Shown here one piece after another: positions 1 to 7,809 of a stretch of 64,000 nucleotides of DNA. The DNA comes from Halomonas maura (GTDB lineage Bacteria; Pseudomonadota; Gammaproteobacteria; Pseudomonadales; Halomonadaceae): NCBI RefSeq assembly GCF_030409305.1, contig NZ_JAUFPQ010000009.1, positions 208,643 through 272,642 on the forward strand. Reading direction: 5' to 3'. Position numbers and translations under genes: made by a program. The notes beneath the pieces were generated by a model. That model was not told the DNA's origin. It searched no databases and worked only from the letters and a program-made list of their open reading frames with translations. Within the stretch, counting starts at the first letter, position 1. Every line of letters begins with the position of its first letter.

Positions 1-273
1 CGAACCGTGCCAGCCTCGTGTCGCGCTAGCCGGAAAGCACCGTCGGCAGCCACAGCACGATGGTCGGCCAGATGCTGATGATCAGGGCGGCGAGGCACAT
101 CAGCGCGAAGAAGGGCGCCGCCGCCAGGGCCACTCGGCCGATGCTCTCGCCGGTCAGCCCCTGCAGCACGAAGAGGTTGAAGCCCACCGGCGGGGTGATC
201 TGGCCCAGTTCCACCATGATCACCAGGAAGACGCCGAACCACAGCGGGTCGTAGCCGGCCTGGACGATGATCG
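1..273 (-). pseudogene. 3' remnant of a paralogous TRAP large permease gene (dctM')
   Basis: Positions 1-273 are nearly identical to 1996-2268, the 3' end and downstream flank of the intact dctM. Translated on the minus strand, the fragment keeps the last ~80 codons and the stop at position 26. The compared C-terminal stretch differs by only about two residues from the intact protein (for example ESIGRV versus ESISRV). Homology stops abruptly at 273, where a REP-like motif begins, so the upstream part of the gene is absent. Homology runs off the left edge of the window. Together with the dctP' fragment at 7074-7160 it looks like the outer end of a second TRAP operon. Confidence 0.85.
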
Positions 274-303
274 GGAGTAATCGGTGCCTGTCCCTCGTTA
301 CTC
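274..303. repeat. REP-like motif (GTAATCGGTGCCTGTCCCTC type)
   Basis: The motif GAGTAATCGGTGCCTGTCCC followed by TCGTTAC recurs almost identically at 1778. Shorter relatives (CTGTACC[CT]GTCCCCGA) occur at 7482, 8801, 8841, 10969 and 12702. Such motifs are typical of REP sequences spread by REP-associated tyrosine transposases, but no such transposase gene lies in the window. This copy abuts the break in the dctM' remnant. Confidence 0.6.
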
Positions 304-394
304 AGCATGGCTGCTGATGAGATCTTTGGTCTGTATGGTGGGATTGAGCTTGATGGTCTCAGAGTGTTCGCTGGGAAGCGAAGAGAGCCAGCGC

Positions 395-1123
395 CTATTG
401 GGCCATATTCGCTTTCAAGAGCTCATCAAGCCATTCCGGTGCCAAGGCTGTGATGAGCTCTCTCGCGAGCGGTTCAGGCATGTGGAGCGACTCGATGGCA
501 TGCTTGATATGTGCATGATGACGCGCCTTTAGATCCCTGAGTGCTTCGCCCAAGGCGGTGGCAATCACTCGCTGCCCGTACTCATCGCATGCAATATCCC
601 ATGCCGATGGAGGGATCTGGCCCCATTCGCGACGCATCATGCATAGATCCAGGATATCTTTGATGTGATTCTGATATCTATCGGCATTGGCCGTCAATTT
701 GGTTGCAAAGCAGCCTTCGTGGTTCACGCAGGGGATGGGGAAGCATGTCTGTTGGGTGTCGGGCAGCAACCTGTCATTGGCAAAGTTGATGATTTCGAGC
801 TTGATGGGGCGCTGTGGGCCATCCAGTAAGGCACGAATGGCATCCCGGTCAGCACGAATGTCCCGGTTGTCCCAAAGCGGCAACTTCTCTCCTTGGCGTA
901 GTAGCTTGCCAAAGCTGATGTTTGTCACTGTGGATCTAGCGGCCCGATAAGCCTCCTTGCCGATACAAAAAAGGTCGATATCCACCGATTCACGAAATTC
1001 GTCGAGTTCGAGTGCAATACGTGTACCTCCTCCGAACAGGATGTGGCTATCGCGGAGGAAATCAGGGTCAAACCGGGAGAGGAGCGCACCAATGGCTTGG
1101 TGGTGGGGGCGTGTAAACATCAT
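395..1123 (-). CDS. AbiEii/AbiGii-type nucleotidyltransferase toxin
   Basis: The protein has 242 residues and looks like the nucleotidyltransferase-fold toxin of AbiE-type toxin-antitoxin and abortive-infection modules. Near residue 30 is the signature GGGTRIALELDEFRESVDID, which combines the G-G-T segment with the spaced acidic residues of the catalytic strand. A second acidic segment (KLEIINF) and a basic helical region (ATKLTANADRY) follow, as in the family. The ATG at 1123 was chosen because it overlaps the TGA of the upstream small gene as ATGA, indicating translational coupling. The frame is open further upstream, but that stretch is antisense-like overlap with the partner gene. The partner is far shorter than a classical AbiEi antitoxin, so this is probably a variant module. 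Confidence 0.8.
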   Translation of the reverse strand: MMFTRPHHQAIGALLSRFDPDFLRDSHILFGGGTRIALELDEFRESVDIDLFCIGKEAYRAARSTVTNISFGKLLRQGEKLPLWDNRDIRADRDAIRALLDGPQRPIKLEIINFANDRLLPDTQQTCFPIPCVNHEGCFATKLTANADRYQNHIKDILDLCMMRREWGQIPPSAWDIACDEYGQRVIATALGEALRDLKARHHAHIKHAIESLHMPEPLARELITALAPEWLDELLKANMAQ

Positions 1124-1332
1124 GCCACGAGCATATGGCCGTGGCCGTAAGTCCGGGCCAGCTCGGCAATCAGGGCGCGCTCGTTGTCGAGTAGGCGATC
1201 TTGCGCCACGAAGCGCCATCTCTCTTCATAGAGATGGAAGGCCACCTCGGGGTTGATATAATCGTCGGCACGGTCCCAAAGGATGGCATCGAGTTCGGGA
1301 TAATCGCATCGATTGATGAGAGCGGTTTTCAT
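1120..1332 (-). CDS. Small putative antitoxin partner of the AbiEii-type toxin
   Basis: This 70-residue soluble protein is encoded immediately upstream of the AbiEii-like toxin and overlaps it by 4 bases. Its sequence is acidic and helical (LYEERWRFVAQDRLLDNERA, then ELARTYGHGHMLVA). I recall short proteins of this shape preceding AbiEii-family genes in other gammaproteobacteria, but cannot verify that here. There is no visible winged helix or ribbon-helix-helix motif, unlike AbiEi (about 190-270 residues). Role as cognate antitoxin is inferred from overlap and order. The ribosome binding site is weak. Confidence 0.65.
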   Translation of the reverse strand: MKTALINRCDYPELDAILWDRADDYINPEVAFHLYEERWRFVAQDRLLDNERALIAELARTYGHGHMLVA

Positions 1333-1525
1333 AGGTTCACCAGTGAAAGACTGGGTGATACTTCTAACTCCTTGATATTCTAGTCTCCTGCATGTAGGGC
1401 GTCAAAACGAGCCTAGCCCCTCAGGTCAGGGGCAGCATGACACGCTAACCCCTATGGCGTCGATGCCCTTTCCGCCTTGAGGCGCGGGGTGTCGTCGCTC
1501 CTTGACGCGGTTTAACCCTCCCTTT

Positions 1526-1564
1526 CGACAGCACCCGGCTCTGGTTGGCCGGGTGCTGTCGTTT
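1526..1564. terminator. Strong hairpin, terminator-like
   Basis: A 14-bp perfect stem (CGACAGCACCCGGC pairing with GCCGGGTGCTGTCG) with an 8-base loop is followed by GTTTGGG on the plus strand. The T-tract is short. No intact gene ends right beside it, so it may be left over from a lost gene. Confidence 0.55.
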
Positions 1565-1664
1565 GGGCGGGGGAGGCAGGCCGATGAGCAGCCCTACAGA
1601 TCCAGCCGCCGAACCCATGGCGTGTTCTGGCGACGTGGCGGGGCCAGGTGAGGCCCGCCTCATG

Positions 1665-1777
1665 CTAGACCCTGCCGCCCTTCATGATCATCAGCAGCCG
1701 GGTTTCCGGGTCGGAGAGGGCGGTGATGTCGTCCAGCGGGTGTCGCGCACCAGCAGCAGGCCGGCGCGGGCGCCGTG
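1665..1777 (-). pseudogene. C-terminal scrap of an amidohydrolase
   Basis: On the minus strand the fragment reads ARAGLLLVRD, then in a shifted frame PLDDITALSDPETRLLMIMK followed by GGRV. This matches the usual tail of imidazolonepropionase-like amidohydrolases (ADLLLV-DGNPLDDI-...-VMKDG). One base appears to be missing at the D-N-P-L junction. The upstream part is cut off by the REP-like motif at 1778. Nothing functional can remain. Confidence 0.6.
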
Positions 1778-1806
1778 GAGTAATCGGTGCCTGTCCCTCA
1801 TTACTG
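1778..1806. repeat. REP-like motif, second copy of the 274-303 type
   Basis: It is almost identical to 274-303, with TCATTAC in place of TCGTTAC. It abuts the break point of the amidohydrolase fragment. Both copies of this subtype therefore sit at truncation junctions. Confidence 0.6.
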
Positions 1807-1919
1807 CGGCCATGGCCGAGCAAGAGCCGGGTGGGAAGGCCCGGCGCGACCTGGCGGCCAGGATGGCGGATGCCTGGTGCGGGCAGGAGCGCAACCCCGA
1901 GAGCTACCCGCAAGGCTGA
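1807..1919 (+). other. Orphan 3' coding fragment, unidentified
   Basis: A plus-strand frame reads MAEQEPGGKARRDLAARMAD and ends ...NPESYPQG with a stop at 1919. It has coding-like composition but no start region, because the REP-like motif replaces it. I do not recognise the parent protein. It may be the C-terminus of a gene lost when this zone rearranged. Confidence 0.3.
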
Positions 1920-1942
1920 TTTCCCGCCGCCACCCCCTAGAT

Positions 1943-1984
1943 ACGACGACGCCCGGCTCAGTGATCTGAGCCGGGCGTCGTCGT
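1943..1984 (-). terminator. Terminator hairpin downstream of the TRAP operon
   Basis: A perfect 19-bp stem (ACGACGACGCCCGGCTCAG and its complement) with a 4-base TGAT loop lies 36 bases beyond the dctM stop. There is no clear T-run on the minus strand, so it may also act as a 3' mRNA stabiliser. It fits the end of dctP-dctQ-dctM. Confidence 0.65.
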
Positions 1985-2019
1985 TGCTGGGGGCCGAACC
2001 GTGCCAGCCTCGTGTCGCG

Positions 2020-3324
2020 CTAGCCGGAAAGCACCGTCGGCAGCCACAGCACGATGGTCGGCCAGACGCTGATGATCAGGGCGGCGAGGCACATCAGCGC
2101 GAAGAAGGGCGCCGCCGCCAGCGCCACGCGGCTGATGCTCTCGCCGGTAAGCCCCTGCAGCACGAAGAGGTTGAAGCCCACCGGCGGGGTGATCTGGCCC
2201 AGTTCCACCATGATCACCAGGAAGACGCCGAACCACAGCGGGTCGTAGCCGGCCTGGACGATGATCGGCAGGGTGATGGGCAGGCTCATCACGGTGATCG
2301 AGATGCCGTCCAGGAACAGCCCCAGCAGCACGTAGAACAGCGCCATGGCCAGCAGCAGGGCCACCGGCGAGAAGCCCTGCTCGGCGATCCAGCCGGCCAG
2401 CTCGCTGGGCAGGTGCAGGTAGCCCATGGCGGTGGAGAGCAGGGCCGCGGCCACCAGCAGGCTGCACACCATCACCGCGCTGATCAGCGCGCCGCGCAGG
2501 GCATCCATGAACAGCACCAGCGTCAGCTGGCGCTCGCACAGCAGCAGCAACAGGGTGGCGGCGCAGCCGACGGCGGCGGCCTCCGAGGGCGTGGCGATGC
2601 CGCTGTAGATGGCGCCGATGACGATCACGATCAGCCCCAGCACGGGTGCCAGGTCACACAGCGCCCGCCAGGCGCCGCTGCCGCTGTCCTCGGCCTTGGG
2701 GGCCAGGCCGGGGTCGAGCAGGCTGCGCAGGGCCACGTAGCCGACGTACAGGGCCGCGATCAGCAGCCCCGGCAGCACGCCGGCCATGAACAGCTTGCTG
2801 ATCGAGACCTCGGCCTGCACGCCGTAGACGATCATCACGATCGAGGGCGGGATCAACAGCCCCAGGCTGCCGGCGCCGGCCAGCGAACCGATCGACAGGC
2901 TGCGGTCGTAGCGGCGCTCGGCCAGCTCGCGGGTGGTGATCTTGCCGATGGTGGCGGTGGTGGCGGCGCTCGAGCCGCTGACCGCGGCGAACAGCGTGCA
3001 GCCCAGCACGTTGGTGTGCAGGATACCGCCGGGCAGGTGGCGGGTGAGCGGCGTCAGGCCGCGGAACAGGCGCTCGGAGATGTCGGAGCGGAAGATCAGC
3101 TCGCCCATCAGGATGAACAGCGGAATCGCCGACAGCTCCCAGCTGTTGGCGGCGCGGAACAGGATCTTGGAGAGGATCAGGCCGATGCGTTCGGCGTCGA
3201 AATCCCCCAGCCCCCACAGCGACAGCATGGCGACGATGACCAGGCCGGCGAAGACCCAGCTGCCCAGCGCGAGCACGCCGAGCAGCAGGCCGATGACGCC
3301 GGCCCCGACGAGTAGCATCTCCAT
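2020..3324 (-). CDS. dctM: TRAP transporter large permease (DctM family)
   Basis: This 434-residue inner-membrane protein is the large, transporting subunit of a tripartite ATP-independent periplasmic (TRAP) system. Such systems take up organic or sugar acids using a sodium or proton gradient. It has about 11-12 hydrophobic segments and the family signatures IPLFILMGELIFRSD, SGSSAATTATIGKI, GLLIPPSIVMIVYG and ELGQITPPVGFNLFVLQ. Length is normal for DctM. It starts at the base after the dctQ stop, so the two are translationally coupled. A 19-bp stem follows the stop. The last 250 bases are duplicated at the left edge of the window. Confidence 0.95.
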   Translation of the reverse strand: MEMLLVGAGVIGLLLGVLALGSWVFAGLVIVAMLSLWGLGDFDAERIGLILSKILFRAANSWELSAIPLFILMGELIFRSDISERLFRGLTPLTRHLPGGILHTNVLGCTLFAAVSGSSAATTATIGKITTRELAERRYDRSLSIGSLAGAGSLGLLIPPSIVMIVYGVQAEVSISKLFMAGVLPGLLIAALYVGYVALRSLLDPGLAPKAEDSGSGAWRALCDLAPVLGLIVIVIGAIYSGIATPSEAAAVGCAATLLLLLCERQLTLVLFMDALRGALISAVMVCSLLVAAALLSTAMGYLHLPSELAGWIAEQGFSPVALLLAMALFYVLLGLFLDGISITVMSLPITLPIIVQAGYDPLWFGVFLVIMVELGQITPPVGFNLFVLQGLTGESISRVALAAAPFFALMCLAALIISVWPTIVLWLPTVLSG

Positions 3325-3885
3325 TCAGTGGTCTCCGGCGGCGAAGGCGTGGCGCTGCACCAGGATGCGCAGCGAGCGAACGATGAGCACCAGGCACAGC
3401 AGGTAGAGGCCGACGAGCACCGCGCCCTGGGGGATCCACAGCGGCGTCTGGGCCAGCGTCTCGCTGACGATGCCGCGGGCCTGGCTGCGCTGCACGGCCA
3501 GCGTCCAGTAGCGGGCCAGCCAGCCGAAGGCCAGCAGCGCCGAGACGCTGGCGAACAGCTCCAGCGGCCAGCGCCAGGCCCGGGGCAGGCGCTCGAGGAC
3601 GAGCGCCACGCGGATCAGCCCGTCCCGTTCGAGGGCGTAGGGCAGGCCGAGGAAGGTCATCGCCGCGACGCTGTAGCCGATGTATTCGTCGAGGATGAAG
3701 GTCGAGTGGCCGAACAGGCGCAGGCCGATCTCGAGCAGGATATGGCCGAGCATGTAGACCACCAGCAGCATGGCCAGGCTGGCGCCCAGCGACGCCAGGG
3801 CGCCTGACACCCGGCCGAGGGCATCGACCAGCAGGCTGGCGACGCCGGGGAAGGCGGCGCCGTCACGGCGATGCTGTGAACTCAT
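3325..3885 (-). CDS. dctQ: TRAP transporter small permease (DctQ family)
   Basis: This 186-residue protein with four predicted membrane helices is the small membrane subunit that pairs with DctM. Visible features are the first helix around residues 30-55 (LASLGASLAMLLVVYMLGHI), the conserved FILDEYIGYSVAAMTFLGLP segment and a final helix near the C-terminus (VLVGLYLLCLVLIV). It overlaps the end of dctP by ATGA at 3882-3885 and abuts dctM, giving a tight three-gene operon. Confidence 0.93.
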   Translation of the reverse strand: MSSQHRRDGAAFPGVASLLVDALGRVSGALASLGASLAMLLVVYMLGHILLEIGLRLFGHSTFILDEYIGYSVAAMTFLGLPYALERDGLIRVALVLERLPRAWRWPLELFASVSALLAFGWLARYWTLAVQRSQARGIVSETLAQTPLWIPQGAVLVGLYLLCLVLIVRSLRILVQRHAFAAGDH

Positions 3886-4907
3886 TGGCCGCTCTCTTGG
3901 CCGCTCTCTTGATGGAACGCCTCCAGGATGCGGGTGGCGCGCTCGCCGGTGGTCTCGCGCCAGTCGTCGACCACTGGCTGGGCCGCCTGCGCGAGGCTGT
4001 CGTGGAACTCGGCCGGCACCGGATCGTGGATGCTGACGTCGTGCTCCTCGAGCTCGGCATAGTTCTGCGCCACGCGCTCCTTCACGACCTCCCAGTTGTG
4101 GGCGTCGGTCTCCTCGGCGGCCTGGAGGATCGCCTGCTGGTCGGCCTCGCTCAGCTCCTCGAAGGCGTCGCGGTTCATGTGCACCATGTTGAGCGGCACG
4201 GCGTACTGGATGGCGTTGAAGTCGCTGAGGTGCTCCCAGAAGCTGCCGTTGGCGCCGGCCTCGGCGGAGGTGAGTACCGCCTCGATGCCGCCGGTGGCCA
4301 GCTGGGGCACCACGTCGGCCCAGGAGAGCTTCACCGGGGAGGCGCCGGCGTTGACCAGGGTGGCGGTGCCGTTGCGGTCATAGCTGCGGATCTTGAGGTC
4401 CTCGAGCGCTGCCATGCTGGTGACGGGGCCCTCGGACCAGATGCCGCTGGCCGGCCAGGGCGAGGCGTAGAGCAGGATCTGGTCGTTGTCCTCGAAGACC
4501 TCCTCGTATTCCGGCCGGGCGATCTCGTAGAGGCGGTGGGCGGATTCGACATCGTCCGCCACGAAGGGCAGCGACGACAGCAGGAAGATGGGATCGATAC
4601 CGCCCAGGGTGCCGGACAGGCTGTCGGCGATCTGCACCGCGTTGTCGGCCACGGCGTAGAAGTGATCCCCGGAGCGGAAGCCCAGCGCGCCGCCGGTGTG
4701 CAGGGTGATGTCGACGTCGCCGTCGGTCAGCGCCTCGACGCGCTCGATGAACCAGGCGTCGCCCTGGGCATGGATCGAGCTGGCGTTGTATTCGTTGGAG
4801 AAGTCCATGCGCGTGGCCGAGTGGGCGGGCAGGGCAGCGGCGGCCAGGCCCAGGGCCAACAGGGGGAACGCCGCAACGGCGAACGGTGGGCGAGAGGTGC
4901 CAGTCAT
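3882..4907 (-). CDS. dctP: TRAP transporter substrate-binding protein (DctP family)
   Basis: This 341-residue periplasmic receptor captures the substrate for the DctQM permease. The N-terminus is a signal peptide with a hydrophobic core (FPLLALGLAAAALPAHSA), probably cleaved after ALPAHSA. Family features include the WFIERVEALTDGDVDITLHT segment, IRSYDRNGTATLVNAGASPV, where the R binding the substrate carboxylate is expected, and DVVPQLATGGIEAV. Substrate cannot be read from the sequence. The ribosome binding site AAGGAA precedes the ATG. A near-perfect LacI-type operator lies 20 bases upstream, pointing to a sugar or sugar-acid-responsive repressor encoded elsewhere. Confidence 0.93.
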   Translation of the reverse strand: MTGTSRPPFAVAAFPLLALGLAAAALPAHSATRMDFSNEYNASSIHAQGDAWFIERVEALTDGDVDITLHTGGALGFRSGDHFYAVADNAVQIADSLSGTLGGIDPIFLLSSLPFVADDVESAHRLYEIARPEYEEVFEDNDQILLYASPWPASGIWSEGPVTSMAALEDLKIRSYDRNGTATLVNAGASPVKLSWADVVPQLATGGIEAVLTSAEAGANGSFWEHLSDFNAIQYAVPLNMVHMNRDAFEELSEADQQAILQAAEETDAHNWEVVKERVAQNYAELEEHDVSIHDPVPAEFHDSLAQAAQPVVDDWRETTGERATRILEAFHQESGQESGQ

Positions 4908-4926
4908 CAGCGGGTTCCTTGTGCGT

Positions 4927-4940
4927 TGTAATCGTTTACT
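4927..4940. promoter_or_regulatory. LacI-family operator upstream of dctP
   Basis: TGTAATCGTTTACT matches the LacI/GalR-type palindrome TGTAAnCGnTTACA at all but the last base. It lies 20-33 bases upstream of the dctP ATG, placed to block transcription or initiation. No LacI-family gene is in the window. Confidence 0.55.
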
Positions 4941-5119
4941 GATTCAGCATCCTCAAATTTGCCCTGGCCTGGGGATGCCGTCGCGACCTCTAATGTTCTG
5001 TCGGCGGCACGTGGCCACCGGTGGGCCGATCGGCGAGTGCGATGGCAATGATCGGTCCCGAGGCCGTCGAGGCCCGCATGATCGCTTGGATGGGTGCGCA
5101 CGATGGCTGGGTAGGTTCC

Positions 5120-5307
5120 ACTGACCTGTTGCGGCTGTGCCTGCCGAAGGGCATGGACCCGTCGGTGAGCAGCCGGGAAGCCCTCGACGAGATCGCGACT
5201 CACTGCACACACGGCCGCGCAACACGCTGGACTGGCGAACCTCGCTGGACGCCTGTGCCGAGGTGCAAGCCATCGCTCTCCGGTCGAGCACCCTGCAACA
5301 GGGCTGC
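5120..5307 (+). pseudogene. IS30-family transposase C-terminal remnant
   Basis: Read in two frames, the stretch gives LLRLCLPKGMDPSVSSREAL plus DEIA and then, after a shift, TRPRNTLDWRTSLDACAEVQ. This matches the end of IS30 transposases (LLRQYFPKG-DLS-...-LDEIA-LN-RPRK-LGW-TP). Frameshift and loss of the N-terminal part make it dead. It lies between the TRAP operon and the HD-GYP gene. Confidence 0.7.
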
Positions 5308-5472
5308 AGCTGGAAAGGAGGTTCCCGATCTTGTGAAAACGAAGTCCCCATGTGTGAGGCGTTTTCTAGATCATTCCACAGCTTTTAATAAAAATTAAGG
5401 CCATGACTAGTGGGGCTAGCTGAAGGAATAGCAATGTGGCATTTCTACGCTTTTTTGCGCAGTATCTTTTTT

Positions 5473-6747
5473 TCATGTCCAGATCTCGGCGCTGCCTTGT
5501 TGAAGCTCTATGGTTTTGAAAACCTCTTCTACCGTGGTGGCGTGATGACCTTCTGGTATCGCTCTAATGATTTTTCTCTCGAAGAAGCCTTTCTGGTTGC
5601 TCAAGTCCAGGAATGTTCCTTCTGAAATGGGTTGCGTTTCTTCTTCTGGAAGGATGAAGATTCTAGGTTGAAGCTTTCTTTCCGGGGTTTGTTCGATCAC
5701 TATGGCAGTCTCCCCCGTGTCTAGCTCTACGGATGACCCGGGGGGATAGATCCCGATGCATTCAATGAATTTGACGCTCAAGAGCTTGTCAAAGAGTTCT
5801 CCGGCGTTCTCATATATTTCCTTCAAGGCATAGGTAGGCGGTTCGGCCGGGCTGTAAACCCGGTCACTGGTGATGGCATCATAGGTATCGACAATGGCGA
5901 TGAGCTTCGCCTCATCGGACAAGTCTTCCCCTTTTTTCCCGTAGGGGTAACCCTGGCCGTTCATTCGCTCGTGGTGATCGCGACTGGTGTTCAAGACTAT
6001 TTCGGGTAAGGTGTTGTCGCTGCTCAGAATCCTGTAGCCTTCCAGGACATGCTTTTTTATTATTTCGAATTCGTCAACGCTCAGCTTCCCCGGTTTATCC
6101 AGTATCTCAAGGGGGATGCTCATCTTTCCCACGTCATGCAGGATTCCCGATAATCCGACTTCTTCGATTCTGCGCGCTTCCCATCCGAGGTGCCTGGCGA
6201 ATATCATTGCTAAAATGCCGACATTCAGGCAGTGTTCGGCAGTGTACTCGTTCTTTCTCTTGATTCTGGTTAGCCAGTAGAGAGCGTTTTTGTTTCTTGC
6301 GATGGAATCGGCAAAGTCTTTCACGACCCTTCTGGTTTCGGGGATGTTCTTGTGCCAGCTCTGCTTGTCTGACATCAATTTTTTTATCATTCTCTTGGCG
6401 CCGCTGTGTTCTTTTTTTATCCTCTTTATCTCTCTTCCAACACAGGGGATGGCTTTGAGTTGTGCGCGGCTGCCTGTTTCCGCGAGCGGTTTGCTTTCAT
6501 TTTTAAAAGCCGTGTGGCGTATGGGGGTGGAAGGTCTGTTATATGACTCTTCAATGGATATATAGACGGTGCTGGCGTATTTTCTGACTTCCTTGATATC
6601 GCTTTCCTTGGTTATGAGGACACCTTCTAATGGAAAGGGGGTTTCAAGCCAAGGGCGATCTAGCTCGGCAACATACATCCCGATCTGTAATGCTGAAACA
6701 GGAATGTTGATCAAGTTCCTGTGGGCTGGGATATCATCGTTTACCAT
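5473..6747 (-). CDS. HD-GYP domain cyclic-di-GMP phosphodiesterase
   Basis: This 424-residue cytosolic protein has an N-terminal DUF3391-like domain (INIPVSALQIGMYVAELDRP, residues ~13-130) and a C-terminal HD-GYP domain. Key motifs are the metal-binding HDVGK in GLSGILHDVGKMSIP, the preceding H of EYTAEHCLNVG, and DHHERMNGQGYP with the G-Y-P that names the family. It is expected to hydrolyse c-di-GMP, promoting motility over biofilm. The ATG at 6747 has AAGGG upstream. Base composition is clearly AT-richer than the flanking genes, which suggests transfer. It is a single gene between IS debris with no partner in operon. Confidence 0.92.
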   Translation of the reverse strand: MVNDDIPAHRNLINIPVSALQIGMYVAELDRPWLETPFPLEGVLITKESDIKEVRKYASTVYISIEESYNRPSTPIRHTAFKNESKPLAETGSRAQLKAIPCVGREIKRIKKEHSGAKRMIKKLMSDKQSWHKNIPETRRVVKDFADSIARNKNALYWLTRIKRKNEYTAEHCLNVGILAMIFARHLGWEARRIEEVGLSGILHDVGKMSIPLEILDKPGKLSVDEFEIIKKHVLEGYRILSSDNTLPEIVLNTSRDHHERMNGQGYPYGKKGEDLSDEAKLIAIVDTYDAITSDRVYSPAEPPTYALKEIYENAGELFDKLLSVKFIECIGIYPPGSSVELDTGETAIVIEQTPERKLQPRIFILPEEETQPISEGTFLDLSNQKGFFERKIIRAIPEGHHATTVEEVFKTIELQQGSAEIWT

Positions 6748-7073
6748 TATCGTAATACCCTTACATCCGAGATGTCTGAGGTGTGGCCCCTGACCCTGTC
6801 AGCTACCTAGGTGGTATGGCATCTAGCTCTTTCGTACTAGCAGACTCGGCCTCACTAAGCAAGAGTGTTGTTACAGGATGTTACGATGATTTTTCCTCAA
6901 GGGATTGGTTTTTCGAGCTTTTTTTCGATGGTCGCCCGGCAGGTGGTGATCAGGGGCGTTTCTATACGGCTCATGCCGTCAGGTTGAAAAATGTCATCAA
7001 AGCGCCAGCCGAGGCGACCAAAGGGCAGGCATTGAAGGTTTTACGTTTTCAACATACTGATTTTGATAGAATG
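6748..7073. other. Intergenic stretch without a recognisable gene
   Basis: These 326 bases of mixed composition lie upstream of the HD-GYP gene and probably contain its promoter. A plus-strand frame is open through most of it, but the translation resembles no protein I know and runs on into the dctP' and Rpn remnants in changing frames. I see no RNA gene. Confidence 0.4.
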
Positions 7074-7160
7074 TTGGAGAAATCCATGCGCGTGGCCGAG
7101 TGGGCCGGCAGGGCAGCGGCGGCCAGGCCAAGGGCCAACAGGGGAAACGCCGTATCGGCG
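7074..7160 (-). pseudogene. 5' remnant of a paralogous TRAP receptor gene (dctP')
   Basis: These ~87 bases match 4797-4883, the signal-peptide region of dctP, with only a handful of differences and in the same orientation. The start codon side and the rest of the gene are missing. The fragment joins directly to an Rpn-type nuclease remnant. With the dctM' end at 1-273 it marks the two outer ends of a lost second TRAP operon. Confidence 0.75.
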
Positions 7161-7407
7161 ACATGCTGTCTGCTGCTGGATGAGGTGGCCATCGTCCATG
7201 ACCCGGCCTGGTCGGATCGGGTGCATAACGTGGCGGCGGCCCGAGCGGTGGAGGGAGAAGGTCCGTCGGGCGGCCGAGCGCAAGGCGAAACGTGACACGG
7301 CCCGGAACCTGATCGCTCGTACCGAGATGGATGACCAGATGATCGCCGGGATCGCCGGCCTCCCCGTGGCGGACCTGACCCAACTGCGCCGTGAGGCCAG
7401 GCACTGA
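7161..7407 (+). pseudogene. Rpn-family (PD-(D/E)XK) nuclease/transposase C-terminal remnant
   Basis: The last part reads AERKAKRDTARNLIARTEMD followed by DQMIAGIAGLPVADLTQLRR. This is the typical tail of Rpn-type recombination-promoting nucleases (RNLIA-G--D--IA--TGLS--EV--LR). Just upstream, in another frame, CCLLLDEVAIVHDPAWSDRV resembles the preceding segment, so at least one frameshift is present. The catalytic N-terminal domain is absent. Confidence 0.6.
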
Positions 7408-7481
7408 GCCGTTGACGCGCAAAGCTGCTGGCCTCTTGGGTGGTCTACTTTGCCCCCAGGCGTTCCTACTCCGCTCGGTGC

Positions 7482-7510
7482 GTGGGAACCTGTACCCGTC
7501 CCCGATTACC
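7482..7510. repeat. REP-like motif (CTGTACCCGTCCCCGA type)
   Basis: GGGAACCTGTACCCGTCCCC followed by GATTACCGCG is a shorter relative of the 274 and 1778 motifs. It sits between the Rpn and IS66 remnants, another example at a junction between broken genes. Confidence 0.5.
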
Positions 7511-7525
7511 GCGTCCCGGATTACC

Positions 7526-7674
7526 GCCGCCAACATCATGAGTCTGATCCAATCGGCCAAGCTGAACGGCCATGAGCCCTATGCCTATTTGAGGAAGGTG
7601 CTGGAAAGACGACCGACGCAGAACGCCAACAAGATCCATTAGCCCTGACGCATCACTGGCAGCGAGGCGACTGA
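7526..7674 (+). pseudogene. IS66-family transposase (TnpC) C-terminal remnant
   Basis: The frame gives ANIMSLIQSAKLNGHEPYAY followed by LRKVLERRPTQNANKI, then after a one-base shift PLALTHHWQ and a stop. This is the end of IS66 TnpC (LIQSAKLNGHDPYAYL--VL-RLPT-...-LLPH-W). Only the last ~50 codons remain, with a frameshift. Confidence 0.75.
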
Positions 7675-7782
7675 TTACCCCCGAAGGTGATCGCCATTCG
7701 ACTACGTATATTATTGTATGGATATGTTTTTGCAGAGCTTTTTTTGACAAAGTTCTGTGTTGTGCAGCTTGTTTTATCCTCC

Positions 7783-7809
7783 TTGACTCGTGCTAAATTA
7801 TTGTCTAAT
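7783..7809 (+). promoter_or_regulatory. Candidate promoter for the PRC-barrel gene
   Basis: TTGACT and TCTAAT are separated by 15 bases in a locally AT-rich stretch, about 115 bases upstream of the ATG at 7926. The spacing is short, and another TTGACA lies at 7744, so the exact promoter is uncertain. Confidence 0.35.

Noticed and set aside
6783..7295. 170-codon plus-strand open frame
   Set aside because: It crosses the dctP' remnant (antisense) and part of the Rpn remnant, so it cannot be one gene. Its first part matches nothing known. A brief resemblance of 6810-6880 to rRNA-like sequence was also not supported.
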